From positions 1 to 64,000 of the forward strand of contig JACKFD010000006.1 of the NCBI GenBank assembly GCA_020632655.1: DNA of 64,000 nucleotides, in the 5' to 3' direction. Shown in pieces: positions 33,512-41,864 of this stretch. Position 1 is the stretch's first letter, and the number at the start of each line of letters is the position of its first letter. A program made the position numbers and the translations under genes. Below the pieces are notes generated by a model. That model saw nothing but the letters and a program-made list of their open reading frames with translations. It was not told where the DNA came from and made no database searches. This DNA is from Spirochaetaceae bacterium (lineage in GTDB: Bacteria; Myxococcota_A; UBA9160; UBA4427).

Positions 33512-34026
33512 TGGCATCCCCCGCCTCGCGTCGCCGCAGCGCCCGCCGCGCCCCGATCCGGCTCGCTGCCACGCTCTTCAGCCTCGCCGCCGCCCTCCTC
33601 GCCTGCAGCGAGAGCGCCGCACCCGCGACGCCGCCGGGCCCCCCGGTCGAGGGCTGGGTCACGATCCGCGACCAGCGCGTCGCCGTCGAGATCGCCGACA
33701 CCCCCGCCGAGCAATCCCTCGGCCTCGGTGAGCGCGACGACCTCGCCTGGGGTCGCGGCATGTATTTCCCGTACGCGCAGCCCGGCTTCTATGCCTTCTG
33801 GATGAAGGGCATGCGCTTCTCGATCGACATCGTCTGGATCCACGCGGGCCGGATCGTCGACCTCACGCCCAACCTGCCCTTCGTGCGCGGCAGCAACGGC
33901 CCCACCGTCCGCCCCTCGCGCCCGGCCGACGCCGTCCTCGAGGTCCCCGCCGGCTATGCCACCGCCCACGGCTGGCAAGCCGGCGACTCCGTCACGTTCG
34001 AACGTCTCCCCGCCCCGGGCCGTTAG
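33511..34026 (+). CDS. DUF192 lipoprotein
   Basis: 171 residues. A basic head, hydrophobic segment and lipobox-like AAALLAC (Cys about 31) are followed by the DUF192 domain: DTPAEQSLGLGERDDL, GMYFPYAQPGFYAFWMKGM, SIDIVWIHAG and the C-terminal GYATAHGWQAGD. The start ATG shares one base with the sigma factor stop, so the two genes are coupled. DUF192 proteins are small secreted or lipid-anchored proteins of unknown function. Confidence 0.9.
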   Translation: MASPASRRRSARRAPIRLAATLFSLAAALLACSESAAPATPPGPPVEGWVTIRDQRVAVEIADTPAEQSLGLGERDDLAWGRGMYFPYAQPGFYAFWMKGMRFSIDIVWIHAGRIVDLTPNLPFVRGSNGPTVRPSRPADAVLEVPAGYATAHGWQAGDSVTFERLPAPGR

Positions 34027-34039
34027 GCCGACCGCGGCG

Positions 34040-35392
34040 TCAGGGCGCGTCCGCCGGCGCACTCGGCAGCGTCCAGTCCGGGAACTCGCGCCGGATCTCC
34101 TCGCGCACCGCTGCGTCGAGCCCGTCCGTGTCGAGTCCCATCACGGCATGCAACGCCTGATCGACCGAGAGCCCGTCGCCGAGCAGCTCGAGCAGGCGGC
34201 GGCGCGCCTCGACGTCCGTGTGCGACTCGAGGTAGCCGACCGTCACGACCGACTGCAGATAGGCGAAGCGGGCGCGCTCGTCGCTGAGCCCGCCGAAGCT
34301 CTGGGCGATCGAGCGGAGGGGGATCCAGCTGCCCGTCTCGATGTTCGCGCGCAGCGCCGCGCGCTCGCTGCGCGTCGAGACGCCGAGATCGCGCGAGCGG
34401 CGCTCGATCTGCTCCGCGAGTCCCTCGTTCAGCCAGTAGGGGCGATCGCCGCCGGTCTGCTCGCGGAACACGGCATGGGTGTACTCGTGGAAGAGGATGC
34501 CGCGCAGAGCGTCCGAGGGATGCGCCGGCGACGCGACGTGGATGCGGCCGTCGAAGAAGCCGATCGTCTGGAAGGAGAAGCGATGGGCATGGGCGCGCAC
34601 GTAGGCGGCACGCCCGTAGAGGACGACGCCGAGGGGCTCGAGAGGCTCGACGCCGATCGCCGTCGAGACCTCGCGACGCGCCTCCTCGAGGAAGCCGAGC
34701 ACGCGCGTGGCGTAGTCGCCCGAGACCCGCCCGAGTCGCGCGTCGAGCTGGACCCGGAAATGCTCGCTCTGCACGGGCTCGAGGCGCAGCGGCCCGTCGA
34801 GCGCCTCGGGATCGGCGAGCGCGCGCTCCGCCGCGATCCCGGCGAGACGCGCCTCCGCCTCGGCACGCCAGCGGGCGAGCGAAGGCCCCGCCGTGTCGAG
34901 GAAGAGCCGCAGATGGCGCTCCGCCGTCGCGAAGCGGCCGCGTCCGCGGGCGAGGTTCGCGAGGTACCAATGCGCCTCGGCGCGCCGCGGGTCGAGTCGG
35001 AGCACACCCGAGAGCGTCGCCTCGGCGCGCGCCACCTCGCCTCGCTCGAGATCCCCTCGCGCGCCCCGCAGCAGCCGTGCGACGCGGTCGTCGCCGTCGC
35101 TCGAGTCGTTCGCGCTCGCATCGAGGCGCGGCCCCGTGATCCCGCTCGTCCAGACGCTGCGCAGCGGCTCGACCGCCTCGCCGTCGCCGGATGCCACGCC
35201 GTCGGGCACCCGCTCGGCGTCGTCGGTGAAGTGGGTGACGCCCTGCTCGTCGACCCAGAACCGGATCTCGCCGGTCGCCGCGGGGGCCACGAGCAGGAGC
35301 AGGAGCAGGCACGCGGGCAGGCGCCGCTGCCGGCTCTCACCGGCACGCAGGTCCGGCTCGCGAGGGTCGCAGCGGCGCATGGCCGGTTGCAT
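34040..35392 (-). CDS. Secreted DUF4124/TPR/peptidase MA-like protein
   Basis: 450 residues. A signal peptide (ACLLLLLLVAPAATG) leads into a DUF4124 beta strand pair (EIRFWVDEQGVTHFTDDAE). TPR-type helices follow (about 105-200: AEAHWYLANLARGRGRFATA), then a gluzincin-type zinc protease region with HEYTHAVFRE (HExxH) and, downstream, LNEGLAEQIE as the third ligand. It is probably a periplasmic metallopeptidase or inactive relative. Convergent with the DUF192 gene, with only 13 nt between stops. Confidence 0.85.
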   Translation of the reverse strand: MQPAMRRCDPREPDLRAGESRQRRLPACLLLLLLVAPAATGEIRFWVDEQGVTHFTDDAERVPDGVASGDGEAVEPLRSVWTSGITGPRLDASANDSSDGDDRVARLLRGARGDLERGEVARAEATLSGVLRLDPRRAEAHWYLANLARGRGRFATAERHLRLFLDTAGPSLARWRAEAEARLAGIAAERALADPEALDGPLRLEPVQSEHFRVQLDARLGRVSGDYATRVLGFLEEARREVSTAIGVEPLEPLGVVLYGRAAYVRAHAHRFSFQTIGFFDGRIHVASPAHPSDALRGILFHEYTHAVFREQTGGDRPYWLNEGLAEQIERRSRDLGVSTRSERAALRANIETGSWIPLRSIAQSFGGLSDERARFAYLQSVVTVGYLESHTDVEARRRLLELLGDGLSVDQALHAVMGLDTDGLDAAVREEIRREFPDWTLPSAPADAP

Positions 35393-35433
35393 CGGCTCGC
35401 CCCACGACGGGCTTGACGCCTGGAGCGGTCCCC

Positions 35434-35575
35434 GGGACCTCAGCGCGCCTCCGCCGCCTCGCGCGGCCCGCTCGCCTTCAGCGCGCCTTCACCGCCTCGA
35501 GCGACCACTCGCCTTCAGCGCGACTTCACCGCCTCGAGCGACCGCTCGCCTTCAGCGCAACTTCACCGCCTCGCC
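35434..35575 (-). repeat. 37-bp tandem repeat covering the 3' end and stop codon of moaB
   Basis: CTCGCCTTCAGCGC recurs at 35471, 35508 and 35545 (37 bp apart), with a degenerate copy from about 35434. On the minus strand each unit repeats the last codons and stop of moaB (GTGAAG..GCGCTGA), so the gene end has been duplicated downstream. Confidence 0.88.
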
Positions 35576-36127
35576 GGCGAGGTGCCCCAGCTCGGGCAGG
35601 ATCAGCTTCTCGAGGGCGAGCCGGACGGCCCCGCGCGAGCCCGGGATCACGAAGACGACCTTGCCCGCCGAGAGCCCCGCCAGCGCGCGCGAGAGCAGCG
35701 CCGCCGAGCCGATGTCCTCGTAGGAGAGCATCCGGAAGAGCTCGCCGAAGCCCGGCACCACGCGCTCGAGGAGGGGCTCGATCGTGTCGGGCGTGACGTC
35801 GCGGGGAGCCACGCCGGTGCCGCCCGTGAAGACGACTGCGCGGCACCCGGGATCGCCGATCGCCTCGTCCAGCGCCCGACGGATCGCCTCGGGCTCGTCG
35901 GGCACGATCCGACGCGCGACCACGGGCTGCCCCGCCTCGCGCAGCATCGACTCGACGAGCGCACCCCCGGTATCCGTTTCGAGCGTGCGCGTGTCGCTGA
36001 CGGTGACGACGAGGGTGGGCACGCGGTCGGGTGCGGCCTTGCGATGGTGGTGGCCGCGGTGCGCGGGGGAGGCGTCGCCGTGACGAGCGCCGGCGTGCCC
36101 GCCGTGCTCCGACTCCTTCTCAGGCAT
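35552..36127 (-). CDS. moaB: Molybdenum cofactor biosynthesis protein MoaB/Mog family
   Basis: 191 residues. It acts in molybdopterin adenylation or as the MoaB homologue. A His-rich N-terminal extension (about 1-37, GGHAGARHGDASPAHRGHHH) precedes the domain TLVVTVSDTRTLETDTGG, VVFTGGTGVAPRDVTPDTIE and VIPGSRGAVRLALEKLILPE. ATG 36127 overlaps the moaD-moaE stop by 8 nt (ATGCCTGA). The C-terminal codons are part of the 37-bp array. Confidence 0.93.
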   Translation of the reverse strand: MPEKESEHGGHAGARHGDASPAHRGHHHRKAAPDRVPTLVVTVSDTRTLETDTGGALVESMLREAGQPVVARRIVPDEPEAIRRALDEAIGDPGCRAVVFTGGTGVAPRDVTPDTIEPLLERVVPGFGELFRMLSYEDIGSAALLSRALAGLSAGKVVFVIPGSRGAVRLALEKLILPELGHLAGEAVKLR

Positions 36128-36821
36128 GGTCGTCGACCCAGTAGGCACCGTCGGTCGCGACCTCGCGCTTCCAGATCGGCACGCGCACCTTCAGCGTATC
36201 GATCGCGAAGCGGCAGGCCTCGAAGGCCTCGGCGCGATGGGCCGAGGCGGCGACCACGACGACCGCGGCGTCGCCGATCGCGAGATGGCCCACGCGATGG
36301 GCGATCGCGACCCGCGTGCCCGGCCACCGCGCGCCCGCCTCGTCCGCGATCTTCTCCATCTCGCGCTCGGCCATCTCGGGGTAGGCCTCGTACTCGAGGT
36401 GCTCGATCGAGTGGCCGCGGGCATGGTCCCGGACCCGTCCGACGAAGGACACGACGCCCCCCGCGTCCGGCCCCTCGACACGCGCCGCCACCTCGGCCTC
36501 GTCGAGCGGCGCATCGGAGATGGTGCATCGCCGCGCCCCGGACTCCGCCGACCCGGTCGCCGCGCCGTCGCCGCCCGCCACCGGCGGCAGGAAGGCGACC
36601 TCGTCACCGTCTTCCAGCACGTCGTCGGGATCCGCGATCTCGAGATTCACGGAGGCCGCGAGGCGGTCGCCCAGCTTCTGGACGAGGGGCAGGCGTGCCG
36701 CGAGCTGCTCACGCAGGTCGCAGACCCGCGCGCCCTCGTCGAGCTCGAGGCGCAGGGTGGAATCGCCCGCGGCCTCGCGCAGGGATCCGAAGAGCTTGAG
36801 TGTGATCTTGATCCGGGGCAT
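36120..36821 (-). CDS. Fused MoaD-MoaE molybdopterin synthase
   Basis: 233 residues. Residues 1-84 are a MoaD ubiquitin-like domain ending in VAGG, the thiocarboxylate-bearing Gly-Gly (83-84). After a linker, MoaE covers about 98-233: SDAPLDEAEVAARV, VVSFVGRVRDHARGHSIEHL, ASAHRAEAFEACRFAID and LKVRVPIWKREV with catalytic lysines. Together they convert cPMP to molybdopterin. Because the Gly-Gly is internal, cleavage after Gly84 would be needed, as known for MoaX-type fusions. ATG 36821 is chosen; GTG 36854 would add 11 residues. Confidence 0.93.
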   Translation of the reverse strand: MPRIKITLKLFGSLREAAGDSTLRLELDEGARVCDLREQLAARLPLVQKLGDRLAASVNLEIADPDDVLEDGDEVAFLPPVAGGDGAATGSAESGARRCTISDAPLDEAEVAARVEGPDAGGVVSFVGRVRDHARGHSIEHLEYEAYPEMAEREMEKIADEAGARWPGTRVAIAHRVGHLAIGDAAVVVVAASAHRAEAFEACRFAIDTLKVRVPIWKREVATDGAYWVDDHA

Positions 36822-37162
36822 CGCGACGGCGTAGCCTACCCCCGACTCCGGCACCGCTCAATTCGCAGGTCGGGGTCGCCCGACCCGACCGGGACTCCAG
36901 CTCGGGTCTTCCACCGACTCCCGATGGGATTTCGCCCTCGATGTGACGAGTGTCACATCATCTCGCGGGCGTCTCTTCGAGAATGCGGCGGCGACCCGGA
37001 CGCAGGTCACCGGCAGGTCGACACGTCGGCGGACCGAAAGGATCCGTCACGCGGCACGGAGTCGCGGGCGCGCGAGACGCGCCCGACGCGAGCGCAGACG
37101 AAGAACGCAAACGAAGCCGAGCATCCGAATCCATCTCGTGCGTGGGCCAGGCAGGGGGGCCC
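36822..37162. other. 341-nt divergent gap, no gene recognised
   Basis: Between the molybdopterin synthase gene (minus) and the FG-GAP lipoprotein (plus). TGTGACGAGTGTCACA-like sequence at 36940-36958 contains the palindrome TGTGAC-GAG-TGTCACA in part (GTGAC/GTCAC), a possible operator. No RNA gene is recognised. Confidence 0.45.
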
Positions 37163-38719
37163 TTGACGACACGAACACGCAAGCTGCGTCGATCGACCGG
37201 CGCGCCCTCGGGCGCGGACCGCGGCTTCGTTGCGTTCGACGCACGGAAGCACGATCCCGCCTCCGACTCGTTGCTAGTCGGACGACGGGATGCGACCGGC
37301 TGCGGCGCGCGACTCGTGGCGCTCGCCCTCGTATTCGGATTCCTCGTCGGCTGCGGGAGCTCCGGGGGCGGCACGGGCGGCGGCGACTCATCGGGCCAGC
37401 CCGTGATCGAGACGCAGCCCGTCGATCTGCCGCCCGGCGTGACGAGCGCGCTCGTCGCGTGGGAGCCCTCTCTCGGCGACGTCTCGAGCTACCTGGTGTT
37501 CCGCTCGACGAACGACGACGCCTACGAGTTCTCGACCTTCGTGTCCGAGCCGTCGACGACCGTGATCGGCGGCCCGGGCGACGAGGTCCGGCTGGTCGTG
37601 ATCGCCGTGAGCGCGAGCGGCGAGTCCAGCGAGCCCTCCCCCGCCTCCGCCCCGATCCGTTTCCACGCGGCCGAGCCGGATCCGGCGGCGCTCGCTGCGG
37701 TCGATGCGCCGCCCGCTGCGGCGCCGGCGGGCGTTGCGAGCGGCGCGGGCGCAACGGCCGACGCAGGCATGACCGACACGGCCATGACCGACACAGCCAT
37801 GACCGACGCGAACGGTCCCGACGCGAACGGCGACCCTTCGGCCGCGGGCTCCGGCGCGGACGATACGGCGACCGCGAGCCGCGCGATGCGCAGTCTGATC
37901 GCGGCGATGCAGCCGCGGCTCGGCCAGTCGGGACTCTCGCCCGAGGCGGATCTCTGGCTGCAGGGTGCCGTCGCCGAGCGGATCGCGCTGGGCCTCTCGC
38001 TCGTCGCGACCGGTGACGCGAACGCCGATGGCCGGATCGACCTCGTCTGGCGCGATGCCTCGGGGCAGCATTTCGTGACCGATGGCCGCGAGCTAGAAGG
38101 CCCGCGCGAGCCTTCGGAGACGCTCGTCGAGTCGCTGCGGCTCGGACCGACCGAGCGCGTCCGGGCGATCGCCGACCTCGACGGGGACGCGCTCGCCGAG
38201 TGGATCGTCGAGGATCTCGCGGCGGGCACGCGCGCGGTGATCTCGGGCTCGACCGGTGCGCCGCTCGACGCGACGCTCCCGCCGCCGGGCGACGAGGCGC
38301 GCTTCCTGGGCGTGGGCGATCTCGACGGAGACGGTCGCAGCGAGCTCGTCACGCGCGGCGCCGACGGGGTGCTCGAGCGGCACGCGGTGGGTCGTGCGGC
38401 AACGCCGCTCCTCGAGCGCGATGCCCCGGCCGACGCGCCGCGACTGCTCCAGGTCGCCGACGTCGACGGGGACGGACGCGCGGACCTGATCGCGCAGGGC
38501 CCCGACGATCGGCTCGTCCTGGGACTCTCGCGCGCGAGCACCGACGGCGGCACGGAGATCGTCTGGACACCCGGCGCCGACGCGTCCTGCGCCGGCCTCG
38601 AGCTCGTCGCCAGCCTCGACCTCGACGGCGACGGTGCGTCCGGGATCGCCTGGCTGCGCTCGGACGCGCTCGAGTTCTGGAGCCCCTTCGCAGGGCCCCG
38701 GGACGCGCCGACGCGCTGA
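37163..38719 (+). CDS. Lipoprotein with FG-GAP/VCBS-type calcium repeats
   Basis: About 518 residues, start uncertain; TTG 37163 has AGGGGGG upstream, and the signal segment LVALALVFGFLVGC (Cys about 58) is far from it. After a Gly/Ser linker comes a fibronectin-III-like domain (SALVAWEPSLGDVSSYLVFRS), an Ala-rich linker with three ADAGMTDTAMTD-like units, and five Asp-rich calcium loops: DANADGRIDL, DLDGDALAEW, DLDGDGRSEL, DVDGDGRADL and DLDGDGASGI, typical of extracellular integrin-like propellers. Expected on the cell surface; ligand unknown. Confidence 0.8.
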   Translation: MTTRTRKLRRSTGAPSGADRGFVAFDARKHDPASDSLLVGRRDATGCGARLVALALVFGFLVGCGSSGGGTGGGDSSGQPVIETQPVDLPPGVTSALVAWEPSLGDVSSYLVFRSTNDDAYEFSTFVSEPSTTVIGGPGDEVRLVVIAVSASGESSEPSPASAPIRFHAAEPDPAALAAVDAPPAAAPAGVASGAGATADAGMTDTAMTDTAMTDANGPDANGDPSAAGSGADDTATASRAMRSLIAAMQPRLGQSGLSPEADLWLQGAVAERIALGLSLVATGDANADGRIDLVWRDASGQHFVTDGRELEGPREPSETLVESLRLGPTERVRAIADLDGDALAEWIVEDLAAGTRAVISGSTGAPLDATLPPPGDEARFLGVGDLDGDGRSELVTRGADGVLERHAVGRAATPLLERDAPADAPRLLQVADVDGDGRADLIAQGPDDRLVLGLSRASTDGGTEIVWTPGADASCAGLELVASLDLDGDGASGIAWLRSDALEFWSPFAGPRDAPTR

Positions 38720-38805
38720 GCCGCGCCCGCCTGATCCTGCGCGCGGCCGCGAGGCGGGAGCCCTTCGGCGTCAACTTCGCGCCTTGATCGACCGATCCGG
38801 GCGCC

Positions 38806-39069
38806 ATGCAATCCGTCGCCTGGGATCAGCCGCCGCCCGCGCGCGAGGTCGTCGAAGCCTGGCTCGACCGCCTCCGCCCCGCGCTCGTCGCCGACGGCGG
38901 GAACGTCGAGCTGCTCTCGGTCGAGGCCGACGGCACCGTCCGCATCGCGCTGCAGGGCGCCTGCAGCACCTGCCCGGCACGCCTCGCGACCCTGCGCATC
39001 GGACTCGAGGAGCCGCTCAAGCAGCAGCTCGCCGGCGTGCAGGCGGTCGTCGCCGTCGAGTCGGCCTGA
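38806..39069 (+). CDS. NifU C-terminal domain protein (Fe-S carrier type)
   Basis: 87 residues. The NifU-like domain has PALVADGGNVELLSVEADG and the cluster motif ACSTCPARLATLRIGLE (CxxC). Such small proteins can carry and transfer Fe-S clusters to targets. Free-standing gene, convergent with the bactofilin gene. Confidence 0.92.
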   Translation: MQSVAWDQPPPAREVVEAWLDRLRPALVADGGNVELLSVEADGTVRIALQGACSTCPARLATLRIGLEEPLKQQLAGVQAVVAVESA

Positions 39070-39275
39070 CGCACCACGCGCGTCGCATCGGCCCGCGAGG
39101 ACCGATCCGCGCGACGCCGCACCACGACGACGCAGGGCCCCGAAACGAGAGTGGCCCCGCCCCCCGCGCGCTGTGCACGAGAGACGGGGCCGGCCCCCCT
39201 TGCTCGAATCGTTTCGTTTCGACGCGCTCGCCCGATCGATCGGGCCTCGCGCGCGGATTTCCTTCCCGGCTACGC

Positions 39276-39770
39276 CTAGCCGTTCTGGGCCTTGGCGGGC
39301 TGCTGGCCGCCACCGCCCTGCGCATCGGGCACGGCCTTCACGGGAGCGCCCTTGCCCGAGGCCTTGGCGGAGCCGCCCATCCGCACCGTGCCGTTCAGCT
39401 GCGCGCCCTCCTCCATCACGATCTTCGGTGCCTGCAGATCGCCGGTCACGTTGGCGGTCTTGTGGAGCAGGATCTGATCGGTCGCGTGGATGTCGCCTTC
39501 GACGAGGCCGCTGATCACGACGCAGACGGACTTGATCGTGGCGTGGATCTGGCCCGACTCGCCGACGATCAGGGTGTTGTCGCTCGTGATCTCGCCGCTG
39601 AAGCTGCCGTCGATGCGGACGGTGTCCTTGAAGGAGAGCTTGCCCTCGAACTCCGAGCCCTGATCGATGAAGGCGGTGAGGTTGCCGAAGCCGCCCATGC
39701 TTGCGCCCGAGCTCGAGCCCGATGCCCCGTGGTTCTCGTCCTTGCCTCGTCCGAATCCGCTGATCGCCAT
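39276..39770 (-). CDS. Bactofilin (DUF583 cytoskeletal protein)
   Basis: 164 residues. After a flexible Gly/Ser-rich head (about 1-28), the beta-helix core carries the family patterns NLTAFIDQGSEFEGKLSFKD, VRIDGSFSGEITSDNTLIVG, ISGLVEGDIHATDQILLHKT and GDLQAPKIVMEEGAQLNGTV. The tail is Ala/Gly/Gln-rich. Bactofilins polymerise into membrane-attached filaments that shape cells or position proteins. ATG 39770 follows GGAGGC at slightly long spacing. The gap 39771-39955 holds no recognised gene. Confidence 0.95.
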   Translation of the reverse strand: MAISGFGRGKDENHGASGSSSGASMGGFGNLTAFIDQGSEFEGKLSFKDTVRIDGSFSGEITSDNTLIVGESGQIHATIKSVCVVISGLVEGDIHATDQILLHKTANVTGDLQAPKIVMEEGAQLNGTVRMGGSAKASGKGAPVKAVPDAQGGGGQQPAKAQNG

Positions 39771-39955
39771 GCGTCCCCGTTGCCTCCGTGTATCGCCCGA
39801 GCCCTGGTCGACCCTCCCGCTATCGACGCGAGTCGGAAGCATCTTGAGTGCAAGTTGGAAGCAGACGTTTCGGAAAGCGCTTCGGGAGGCCCCGCTTGCG
39901 GAGATCGCTGCGCCGGCGTGACGGGGCTCACGGCACGCCGCTAGACTCCGGCGCG

Positions 39956-40873
39956 ATGAACGGTCAGGCCCACGGGGACTCGGATCCCACGGAAATCCTC
40001 CATCGCTCGATCGCGAAGGACCGGGTCCACTCCGCCTATCTCCTGACGGGCGCAGGGGAGGCGCCCCTCGTGGCCGCTCGGGACTTCGTCCGGGCACTCG
40101 TCTGTCGCGACGACTCGGGTCGGCCCTGCGAGACATGCGACGCCTGTCAGCGTTCGCGCGAGGACGCGGAGGCCGCGCCGATCGCCCTCGACGGCAAGGG
40201 CCGCCGCGGCCCCACCCATCGTCACGTGGGCGACCATCCCGATCTGCTCTGGGTCGAGCGCGGCAGCGACGACACCCGCATCACGATCCGCCAGGTGCGC
40301 GACGTGCAGGCGGCGCTGCGACTCGGGGCGAACGAGGGGGGACGGCGCGCCGTGGTCTTCGCCGGCGCGGAGTGGCTGAACACCCAGGCCCAGAACGCCC
40401 TGCTCCGACTGCTCGAGGAGCCGCCCGACCGGACCTCGATCGTGCTCGTGGCCACGCGCGCCTCCGCGATCATCGCGACCATCCGCTCGCGCGCGGTCCG
40501 AGTGCGCTTCGCCGTCGAGCAGGCGCCGGCTCTGCGCGACCCGACGACGCCCGAGTCCATCTCGCGCGTGGTCGCGACGCTCGACGGCCTCGACCGCCTG
40601 GGCATCGGCGCGATCCTCGACTTCGCCGAGGAGTACCGCGGCGCCCGGGCGACGGCGGCGGAAGGCGTCACGGAGCTGATCGACGTCGCCTCGGCCTGGC
40701 TCGTCGAGGACGTGAAGGCCCGCGTCGACCGCGGCGAGCGACCGACCGCGCGCACCCTCGACGCCCATCGCAGCCTCCAGCAGCTGCGTCGCGATCTCGT
40801 GCAGCGCAACGCCAATCCCCAGATGGTCGCCGAGCGCCTGCTGCTCGGCCTGCGCGACGTGGTGGCCGGATGA
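39956..40873 (+). CDS. holB: DNA polymerase III delta' subunit (clamp-loader)
   Basis: 305 residues. Clamp-loader subunit: HSAYLLTGAGEAPLVAARDF, zinc-type CRDDSGRPCETCDACQ, then DHPDLLWVE, IRQVRDVQAAL, VVFAGAEWLNTQAQNALLRL and LEEPPDRTSIVLVA. The P-loop region is degenerate (GAGEAP), as usual for delta'. First gene of a coupled run; its stop overlaps the repetitive mini-ORF as ATGA. Confidence 0.93.
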   Translation: MNGQAHGDSDPTEILHRSIAKDRVHSAYLLTGAGEAPLVAARDFVRALVCRDDSGRPCETCDACQRSREDAEAAPIALDGKGRRGPTHRHVGDHPDLLWVERGSDDTRITIRQVRDVQAALRLGANEGGRRAVVFAGAEWLNTQAQNALLRLLEEPPDRTSIVLVATRASAIIATIRSRAVRVRFAVEQAPALRDPTTPESISRVVATLDGLDRLGIGAILDFAEEYRGARATAAEGVTELIDVASAWLVEDVKARVDRGERPTARTLDAHRSLQQLRRDLVQRNANPQMVAERLLLGLRDVVAG

Positions 40874-41052
40874 CGCCGAACGCAGCCGGGGAAGGCTCGA
40901 GCCGAACGACGCCGAACGCAGCCGGGGACAGCTCGAGCCGAACGACGCCGAACGCAGCCGGGGAAGGCTCGAGCCGAACGACGCCGAACGCAGCCGGGGA
41001 CAGCTCGAGCCGAACGACGAGCAACGCACCCGGCGACGGGGTGGTCGGCTGA
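40870..41052 (+). CDS. Repetitive 60-residue mini-ORF between holB and tatD
   Basis: Starts at ATG 40870 overlapping the holB stop (ATGA) and stops at 41050-41052, where TGATG starts tatD. It is built of four 12-residue units TTPNAAG(EG/DS)SSR plus a diverged tail TTSNAPGDGVVG. The array keeps the frame and both coupling signals, so ribosomes could pass from holB to tatD through it. Low-complexity peptide, no known function; it may only be a bridge created by repeat expansion. Confidence 0.5.
   Translation: MTPNAAGEGSSRTTPNAAGDSSSRTTPNAAGEGSSRTTPNAAGDSSSRTTSNAPGDGVVG
40873..41043 (+). repeat. 36-bp tandem repeat at the holB/tatD junction
   Basis: ACGCCGAACGCAGCCGGGGA recurs at 40873, 40909, 40945 and 40981, exactly 36 bp apart, with a diverged fifth unit from about 41017. 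Copies alternate AAGGC/CAGCT after the shared core, so the expansion probably went by 72-bp doubling. Confidence 0.95.
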
Positions 41053-41864
41053 TGTGGCTCGACAGCCATTGCCACGTCACGGCGGATCGCTTCGACGAGG
41101 ATCGCGAGGCCGTGCTCGAGCGCGCCTTCGCCGGCGGCGTCGACCGATTGATCTCGATCGGCTCGGGCTATGGATTCGCGGGCAACGCCGAGGCGATCGC
41201 CCTGGCCGAGAGCGACCCGCGGATCTTCGCAACGGTCGGTGTGCACCCGCACGAGGCGGCGTCGGTCGACGACACGGCCCGCGACGCGATCCGCGCCTGG
41301 CTCGACCACGAACGCGTGGTCGCTCTCGGCGAGTGCGGCCTGGACTACCACTACATGAACGCACCCCGCGAGACCCAGCGCACGGTCTTCGCCTGGCAGG
41401 TCGCGCTGGCCCGGGAGCTCGCCGCGCCGGTGTCGATCCACGTGCGCGGCGACGACCCCGACGCCTACGGCGAGCTGCTCGAGATCTGGATCGCCGAAGG
41501 CGGCGGCGCGCTCGAGGGCGTCCTCCACTGCTACACGGGCAGCCGCGACTTCGCCCTGCGCGCCCTCGACCACGGGCTGCTCGTCTCCTTCTCCGGCATC
41601 GTCACCTTCAAGGGCAGCGACGCCCTGCGCGAGGTTGCGCGCGCCGTGCCCCTCGACCGCGTGATGGTCGAGACCGATGCGCCCTTCCTCGCGCCCCAGG
41701 GCCATCGCGGCCGTCGCAACGAGCCGCTCTGGGTCTCCGTCGTGGGCGAGACCCTCGCGACCCTGCACGGCGTCGATCTCGAGACGATCGCCGCACGCAC
41801 GAGCGAGAACGCGAGCCGGCTCTTCCGGCTGCCCCCGGCCGAGGCGGGGGGCGAGACCCCGTGA
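41052..41864 (+). CDS. tatD: TatD family metal-dependent DNase/hydrolase
   Basis: 270 residues. Metal ligands in WLDSHCHVTADRF, LGECGLDYHYMNAP, PVSIHVRG, LHCYTGS and ETDAPFLAP. TatD enzymes are Mg-dependent 3'-5' exonucleases or quality-control hydrolases. Start codon shares one base with the mini-ORF stop; suhB overlaps its end by 4 nt. Confidence 0.95.
   Translation: MWLDSHCHVTADRFDEDREAVLERAFAGGVDRLISIGSGYGFAGNAEAIALAESDPRIFATVGVHPHEAASVDDTARDAIRAWLDHERVVALGECGLDYHYMNAPRETQRTVFAWQVALARELAAPVSIHVRGDDPDAYGELLEIWIAEGGGALEGVLHCYTGSRDFALRALDHGLLVSFSGIVTFKGSDALREVARAVPLDRVMVETDAPFLAPQGHRGRRNEPLWVSVVGETLATLHGVDLETIAARTSENASRLFRLPPAEAGGETP

Noticed and set aside
39139..39215. Possible terminator between the NifU-like gene and bactofilin
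   Set aside because: The GGCCCCG/CGGGGCC pairing has a loop of about 26 nt and competing pairings; too weak to call.
40873..41043. CRISPR-like regular repeats
   Set aside because: Repeats are contiguous 36-bp units without spacers and encode a peptide; no cas genes are near.
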